The notes below the pieces were generated by a model. That model was not told the DNA's origin and searched no databases. It was given only the letters and a program-made list of their open reading frames with translations. A program made the translations under genes and the position numbers. From contig MU646340.1 of NCBI GenBank assembly GCA_026770585.1, positions 535,815 to 547,859 on the forward strand: a DNA stretch of 12,045 nucleotides, written 5' to 3'. Positions 7,376 to 12,045 of the stretch are shown in pieces. This DNA comes from Baffinella frigidus. Its lineage: Eukaryota > Cryptophyceae > Cryptomonadales > Baffinellaceae. The stretch's first letter is position 1; each line of letters opens with the position of its first letter.

Positions 7376-7511
7376 ACCAACTAAACCGACGCGCGCCGCT
7401 AGCCAGCCTCGGCATGGAGTGAATGAAGAAGTATCTACACGTGATGCCATGTGTGGCCCCGCGTGCTGCGTGGAGGGCAGTGCCGGGGCTTGCTGCTAGA
7501 CTGCGTGGGCA
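7376..7511 (+). other. 3' flank of the plus-strand gene
   Basis: The sequence following the stop codon shows no AATAAA signal and no further open frame of note. The 3' untranslated region presumably lies here and may extend into the transposon-like palindrome that begins at about 7512. Confidence 0.45.
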
Positions 7512-7646
7512 TAGGTACCTCGCTCATCAGGAGCCGCGCCCCTCCTAGGCCCCCCCTAGGACCTCTGTAGGGCCATGGATAGGCCTACAGGATGATGAAC
7601 TGTAGGGTCCTAGGGGGGATTCCCCTCCTTATGAGCCAGGTAACCC
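7512..7646. mobile_element. Degenerate MITE copy (~135 bp palindrome)
   Basis: The left arm AGGTACCTCGCTCATCAGGA (7513-7532) mirrors the right arm CTTATGAGCCAGGTAACCC (7628-7646). The inner arms carry CCCCCCTAGGACC and GGGTCCTAGGGGGG (from 7554 and 7605). The same order (GGTACCTCGCTCA, C-run, CCTAGGAC) is found in the intact element at 10664. The outer CAGGGG is lost on the left and altered on the right, so this is an old copy. It has no coding capacity. Confidence 0.65.
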
Positions 7647-7910
7647 GATGATTGAGGTCCAGGAAGCTGGTGCCATACAACCCCAAACGACCGGCAGCTC
7701 TCCACAGTGCACGCGAGGGCAGTGGTGTCAAGGTTGCTCCACCACACCACAGGGTGGGTGATATGGTTAATTACCCTAGCCTCACAAGTTGTGAAGCCAC
7801 GTGTATCAGTAAACCTAATCAACGACAGGGCTGTCTCGGAGATACGGTTGAGTGTAGAGCTTGAAACGCTTTGGAGGGGGCGAGCGGTCAGGGTTTGCTC
7901 AACACACGGC
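7647..7910. other. Intergenic stretch between two palindromic elements
   Basis: I see no gene, repeat or signal here. Open frames on both strands are short, and their translations show no domain or splice context. Confidence 0.5.
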
Positions 7911-7912
7911 TA

Positions 7913-8110
7913 CAGGGGTATTTGGGCTAAAAAAAAACATAACTGAAGAGCACAGACTGGATTTTGGCCCCCCGTTATCTTAATTTAGTACTAGAGGGTT
8001 GACAAAATCTTGCGTTGAGTCAACCCTCTGGTACTTTAACTAAGAAAACGCAGGGGTCGAATCCGGTCCGTTTTCTCAAGTTGCGTTTTCTTCAACACAA
8101 GGTACCCCTG
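7913..8110. mobile_element. 198-bp foldback MITE-like element with TA flanks
   Basis: The element begins CAGGGGTA (7913-7920) and ends TACCCCTG (8103-8110). It is flanked on both sides by TA (7911-7912 and 8111-8112), as expected for a TA target duplication. The whole element is one long imperfect palindrome: the left arm (7913-8003) aligns with the reverse complement of the right arm (8019-8110) along its length with a few gaps. It is nearly exact at the centre, where AGTACTAGAGGGTTGAC (7987-8003) pairs with GTCAACCCTCTGGTACT (8019-8035) around a 15-nt loop, with one mismatch. It has no transposase, so it would be non-autonomous. TA duplication points to a Tc1/mariner-type enzyme, by family knowledge only. 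Confidence 0.7.
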
Positions 8111-8112
8111 TA

Positions 8113-8436
8113 TATTTTGATTTACCTGGAAAGAAAAGTGTTGTTGTTTTCTCGTTGCTGTGAAAAGTCTGAAGACTTTACGAGCCATTTGTCACTCCGG
8201 CCAGGTTTCCAACAGACTCCGCTTCTGAAAGTGAAAGTCAAAATCCTTCACATGCAAGAAAGTAGAAATAGACCACTTTATCTAACAAAACATAGGCGTG
8301 TCCAAATGTCTGGTAGTCTAGAGTTATTGGGCGGACCAAGCTGGCAGTCTAGAGGTGGGGGTCGGACCAAGCAGGGCGGACGTGACGTGTGTCAAGTCAC
8401 TCCGGCTATGCCTGCATGGGGTTTATCCCCAGAGAA
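8113..8436. other. AT-richer intergenic stretch before array 2
   Basis: This stretch is less GC-rich than the genes. An open frame from 8015 to 8440 crosses it, but it starts inside the MITE palindrome and runs to the edge of the telomere-like array, so I do not treat it as a gene. The only structure I see is a two-copy direct repeat, described separately. Confidence 0.5.
8316..8372 (+). repeat. Two-copy direct repeat, 31-bp period
   Basis: GTCTAGAG followed 8 bases later by CGGACCAAGC occurs at 8316-8341 and again at 8347-8372, matching at 21 of 26 positions. A further GGGCGGAC follows at 8374. The role is unknown. Confidence 0.6.
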
Positions 8437-10468
8437 CTAGGGTTGAGGGTAAAGAGTGTGGGGTTTATGGGTTAGGGTTTGGGGTGTGAGGTTTAGGGTT
8501 AAGGGTTAAGGGTTAAGGGTTAAGGGTTGAGGGGCAAAAGTTGGGGCTGTAGGTTTTAGGGTATAGGGTATAGGGTTTAGGGTTTAGGGTTTATTAGAGT
8601 TTAGGGTTCAGGGTTTAGGGTTTGGGGCTTAGGGTTTAGGTTTTAGGGTTTCGGATTTAGGGTGTCAAGGTTTAGCTTTTGAGTTTATGGTTAGGGGTTT
8701 GGGGGTTTGGTTGTTCAGGGTTGAGGTGTGCGGCGTCACAGTTTGAAGTTTGAGGTTTATGGTTGTGGGTTTTAGAGACTGTTTTAGGGTTTGGGAAGCA
8801 GGGTTTCAGGCTTTCGGGTTCAGGTTCTAGGATTGACGATTTGGGGTTTAGGGTTGAGGTTGTAGTGTGTAGGGTGTAGGGTCAATAGTATATGGTTAAT
8901 GGTTGATGGTTGATGGTTGATGGTTGATGGTTGATAGTTGATGGTGTGATGGTTCAGGCTTCAAGGATCAGGATTAAGGTTGAAGGGTTCAAGGTTCAGT
9001 GTTTAGATTTTTGGGGTTTGGGTTCAAGGTCCAGGGTTTTGGGTTGAGGGTTGAAGGCTTGTGCTTTAGGGTCCAGGGTTCAAGGTTTATGGTATTTAGG
9101 GTCCAGGGTTCAAGGTTTAGGGGATGAGTGTTTACGATTTGGCGTTGAGGGTTGGGGTTCGGGGTTGAGGGTTTAGGGTTCAGGGTTTAGAATTTGGGTT
9201 AGAGGTTGAAGGTTAAGGTATCATGTTTTGAACTGTAGGGTTGAAGGATAAGTGTTCAGGGTTCAGGGTTTGAAGGTTTATGTTTGAGACTGTAGGGCTG
9301 CAGGTTTGGGGTTAAGGGTTTAGGGTTTAGGGTTTAGGGTTTAGGTTCTAAGGATTAGGGTCTAGGGATTGGGTTTTAGGGTTTAGAATTCCTGTTCACC
9401 TTTTATGGTTTTGGGTTCAGGGTTCAGGTTGTAGGGTTTGTGCTTTAGATTCCAGGATTCAGTATTTAGGGTTGGGGGTTGGGGTTTTTGGGTTTTGTGG
9501 ATTGACCTTTTGGGTTTTGTGTTTTTGGGTTTAGTATCCGGGTTTAGGGTTCAGGATTCCGGGTTCATGATTTAAGGTTTATGATTCAGGGTAAAGGATC
9601 AAGGGTTGAGGTTTAAGGGTTCGGTTTTGGGTTTAGGGTTTGGGTTTAGGGTTTTGGGTGTAAAGTTTAGAGGTTAGGGTCTAGGGTCTTGGGTTTAGGG
9701 TTGAGAGTTTAGGGCGCAGGGTTCAGGGTTCAGGGTTCAGGGTTCAGGGTTTGGGGATCAGGGTTTAGGGATGGTGTTCAGGGTTTGGGGTTCAGGGTTG
9801 AGGCTCTAGGATTCAGGATTTAGGGTTTAGGGTTCAGGGTTCAGGTTATCGTATTGGGGTTTAGGGTTTAGGGTTTGAGTTTTAGGGTTCAGGGTTTATG
9901 GTTCAGGATTTAGGGTTCAGGATTGAGGGTTAAGGATTGAGGGTCAAGGGTCAAGGGTTCAGGATTTAGAGTGTGGGATTTTGGGTTCAGGGTTACTGAT
10001 TACTGATTACTGGGTTTGGGGTTGAGGGTTAAGGATTTGGGGTCCAGGGTTTAGGGATTAGTGTTAAGGGTTCAAGGTTTGGTGTTTAGGGTGGAGGGTG
10101 TAGGGTTGAGGGTTGAGGGTTGAGGGATGAGGGTTGAGGGATCAGGGTTGAGATTTAGGGTTTAGGGTTTAGGATTTAGTGTTCAGGAGTTAAGGGTGTA
10201 GGGTTCAGGTTTGAGGGTTCAGGAATCAGGATTTAGGATTTAGGGTTTAGGGGTCAGGGTTCAGGGTTTAGGGGTTGGGGTTTAGGGTTGATGATTGAGT
10301 GTTTAGGATTTGGGTTGGTTGGGTAGGTTTCATGGTTTCGGGTTTAGATACTGCGGTTTAGGATTTTGGGTCCAGGGTTTAGGGTTTGGGGTCAGGGTCC
10401 AGGGTGTAGGTTGAAAGGTGTAAGGTTCAGGATTTTAGGGTTTAGGGTTTAGGGTGCAGGGTTCAGGC
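8437..10468 (+). repeat. Degenerate telomere-like heptamer array 2
   Basis: About 2 kb of TTTAGGG-like heptamers, G-rich strand on plus, the same orientation as array 1. Locally pure variant blocks stand out: TTAAGGG x4 (8499-8526), TTGATGG x4 plus two near-copies (8903-8944), TTCAGGG x4 (9722-9749), and several TTTAGGG and TTGAGGG runs. Between blocks the units are heavily mutated and of mixed length. The array contains no open frame worth noting and is bounded by unique DNA on both sides. Confidence 0.93.
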
Positions 10469-10661
10469 AAGTTCATCGGATAAAATTGTAAACCTTCTCA
10501 CCACAAGTGTTCAAGTTTCTCGCCCGCCCGTTGCGATGAGGTAGCCTCCAACCTTTGCTTTTCATGTGGTTGCTGCGTGGGAGTGTACCTACCTGTACCT
10601 GGGCTCGACAGTTCCGCTTTAGGTCGCAACTGTCTTTCAGGTTCCCAGCATGTTCAGTGCA
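10469..10661. other. Unique spacer between array 2 and the MITE
   Basis: No gene is seen. The only structure noted is a 7-bp inverted repeat, GACAGTT (10607-10613) with AACTGTC (10628-10634). It does not fold as a tRNA. Confidence 0.45.
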
Positions 10662-10663
10662 TA

Positions 10664-10780
10664 CAGGGGTACCTCGCTCACAAGAAAACGCCCCCCCCCC
10701 TAGGACACCATAGGGCCCTAGGCATGGTCCTACTGTAGGGTCCTAGGGGGGGGCGGTTTCTTATGAGCGAGGTACCCCTG
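10664..10780. mobile_element. Well-preserved 117-bp MITE with TA target duplication
   Basis: The terminal inverted repeats CAGGGGTACCTCGCTCACAA (10664-10683) and the mirror image of TTATGAGCGAGGTACCCCTG (10761-10780) agree at all but one position. They continue inwards through AGAAA, a C-run and CCTAGGAC. TA lies directly outside both ends (10662-10663 and 10781-10782). The core contains TAGGGCCCTA. There is no open frame, so any movement would depend on a transposase elsewhere. Near-identity of the arms suggests it is younger than the copies at 371 and 7512. The superfamily (Tc1/mariner-like) is inferred from the TA duplication only. Confidence 0.85.
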
Positions 10781-10782
10781 TA

Positions 10783-11448
10783 AAGTCTGATTTGAAACAT
10801 CTTCAACCCAGTTCTTGCATATGATGTGCACGTTTCAAAGCCTGGAAGCAGTTGTCCTACCACATGCATTGATGAAGTGAAGAATTTCATTCTCCACAAA
10901 ACACAGCTGAGGAGGCCGCCGGAGAGGGTTTAGGCCGTTTAGGTCCTTTAGGTTCTTCGAGCTCCCAACATAGGCGGACACCGGAACTGGTTCTGTAGAA
11001 AGGCCATGCTTCCTTTCGGATCACATCAAGCCCCCCTGTACAGAGGATCGCGGCAGAAACCGGCTAAAGAGTACTCGTATCCTCATCGCGCATGTGAAGA
11101 TACGAGCTGATATCAGCTGATCCTTTAGGTCCTTTAGGTTGATTACTGATTAGTGTGATGAACCGGTTTGGGATTTCGGTTTTTCCGGTCGAAGTGTCCC
11201 CATCGGCGGGCCCGTCTCCCCATACAAGCGTGTCCCTACACACCTCGTCTGGGGTTTAGGACGCATGTCTCCCAACCCCACCACACCTCCACAGGCAACT
11301 CGGCTCTTCTCATCTGTCTCGTGAACCTCTGCACTCCTCACCTCGCCAATCCACGTGCGGTGAGTTCGTCGTCCGTGTTTCCAATTTACTCACAGATGAA
11401 ACAGAAACATACACACCGCCACTCAGACACACACACCTCCCACGCTAG
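10783..11448. other. Intergenic stretch with telomere-like relics and inverted repeats
   Basis: No gene is supported. TTTAGG relics occur as GGTTTAGGCCGTTTAGG-type sequence at 10928-10955 and as a doubled CCTTTAGGT at 11122-11139. CTCGTATC (11074-11081) pairs with GATACGAG (11099-11106), which overlaps the perfect 14-bp palindrome AGCTGATATCAGCT (11105-11118). The part nearest 11449 is CA-rich and is the downstream flank of the minus-strand gene. Confidence 0.5.
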
Positions 11449-11792
11449 CTACCACCACTCCGCGCCCTTAAATCGACGATCCTCAGGTTTCGAAGAGGAA
11501 CCCAACCCCTCAAAGTCAAACAGGTCCTCATCATAACCTGTTGAGGCACCCCCCCCCCCAGTCCCAATCCTTCCCCCGCTTCCAATACGCCCCCCAGCCC
11601 CGGGACGCACCCCCCCACTTCCGATACGCCCCCCGAGACTCTCATACCGTGACTCCGCGGCACGGTAGTCCCACTGGCCCTGGCGCGAGGCCTTGTGAAC
11701 GTTGATCACGCGGAGCTCGACCTCTTTCACGGATTTGCGGTCCTGCTTGCCGATGGCGAAGCCCCCCGCGCCCGCGTCCTGCATCAGCAGCA
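11449..11792 (-). CDS. Last exon of an unrecognised minus-strand gene (5' part beyond window)
   Basis: The open frame follows an acceptor GTGCAG ending at 11793 and runs to a TAG at 11449-11451, giving about 114 residues. A second AG at 11779 would start the exon at 11778 in the same frame. The first part (GFAIGKQDRKSVKEVELRVI then NVHKASRQGQWDYRAAESRY) looks like normal folded protein with basic and aromatic residues. It is followed by a Gly/Arg repeat in which GGRIGSGG- or GGRIGTGG-type units occur three times, and an acidic tail, TGYDEDLFDFEGLG, ending KGAEWW. I do not recognise the family. The sequence upstream on this strand looks like intron and contains the (CA/GT)n run, so the remaining exons should lie beyond 12045. 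Basic Gly/Arg repeats are common in RNA-binding tails, but three units are too few for that call. Confidence 0.62.
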
Positions 11793-11974
11793 CTGCACAA
11801 TGCCACCCACCCATCAGTTATCACCACCACTGCACACTACGAGCCCCGTGCCACCCACGCGTCAGCCGTCGGGGCACACCCCATCCCAGTAAACACATTG
11901 CGTGATGAAGCGAGACATCCAACGAAGATATCAATGTATCTGAAAGCACGGGCAAATCCCCGGGGACGACCACA

Positions 11975-11976
<2 letters not shown>
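11793..11976 (-). other. Probable intron of the right-edge gene
   Basis: This minus-strand sequence upstream of the acceptor at 11793 shows no further exon that I can frame. It contains GGTGGG-type repeats near the acceptor. Confidence 0.45.

Positions 11977-12045
<69 letters not shown>
11977..12045 (+). repeat. (GT)n microsatellite running off the window
   Basis: At least 34 uninterrupted GT units reach the last base, so the full length is unknown. It probably lies within an intron of the minus-strand gene. Confidence 0.95.

Noticed and set aside
8051-8070. tRNA T-loop-like GGGGTCGAATCC
   Set aside because: There is no acceptor stem, D-arm or anticodon arm around it. It is part of the MITE palindrome arm.
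8015-8440. Open frame of 141 codons on plus
   Set aside because: It starts in the right half of the MITE palindrome and ends at the edge of the telomere-like array. Its composition and lack of splice context argue for chance.
8437-10468. CRISPR-like regular repeats
   Set aside because: The units are contiguous heptamers without spacers, and the genome is eukaryotic.

Overview
The window is nuclear DNA of a photosynthetic eukaryote. It is GC-rich, its genes are split by GT-AG introns of roughly 110-560 nt, and two genes begin with an ER-type signal peptide ending at a phenylalanine (AAA|FQAP and CAA|FHSP) followed by a Ser/Arg/Pro-rich stretch. That two-part presequence is the known address tag for complex plastids of red-algal origin (stramenopiles, haptophytes, cryptophytes and, with variations, dinoflagellates). 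Two long degenerate arrays of plant/alga-type telomere heptamers (TTTAGGG and variants) fit an algal chromosome. The sequence alone does not fix the class.

Layout. 1-1258: poly-G edge, a possible minus-strand exon pair (33-290), a fragment of a transposon-like end (371-416), a GGGAGG tract and diverged tandem repeats, with no firm gene. 1259-2165: telomere-like array 1. 2151-4127 (minus): a five-exon gene for a predicted plastid protein of 309 residues, family unrecognised, whose stop codon lies inside array 1. 4128-4352: a 225-bp divergent promoter region with a nearly perfect 41-bp palindrome. 4353-7375 (plus): a seven-exon gene for a predicted plastid membrane protein of about 337 residues with a fibronectin-III-like beta domain and a C-terminal membrane helix. 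7512-8110: two short transposon-like palindromes. 8437-10468: telomere-like array 2. 10664-10780: a well-preserved 117-bp MITE. 11449-11792 (minus): last exon of a gene that enters from the right edge. 11977-12045: a (GT)n microsatellite running off the end.

The two central genes point away from each other, share one short intergenic region and both encode proteins addressed to the plastid. The simplest reading is a co-regulated divergent pair, but neither protein could be assigned a biochemical role. Both gene models were built by hand from splice-site phase. Each gives a frame-consistent total length (930 and 1014 nt), which supports them, but no transcript or homology evidence was available.
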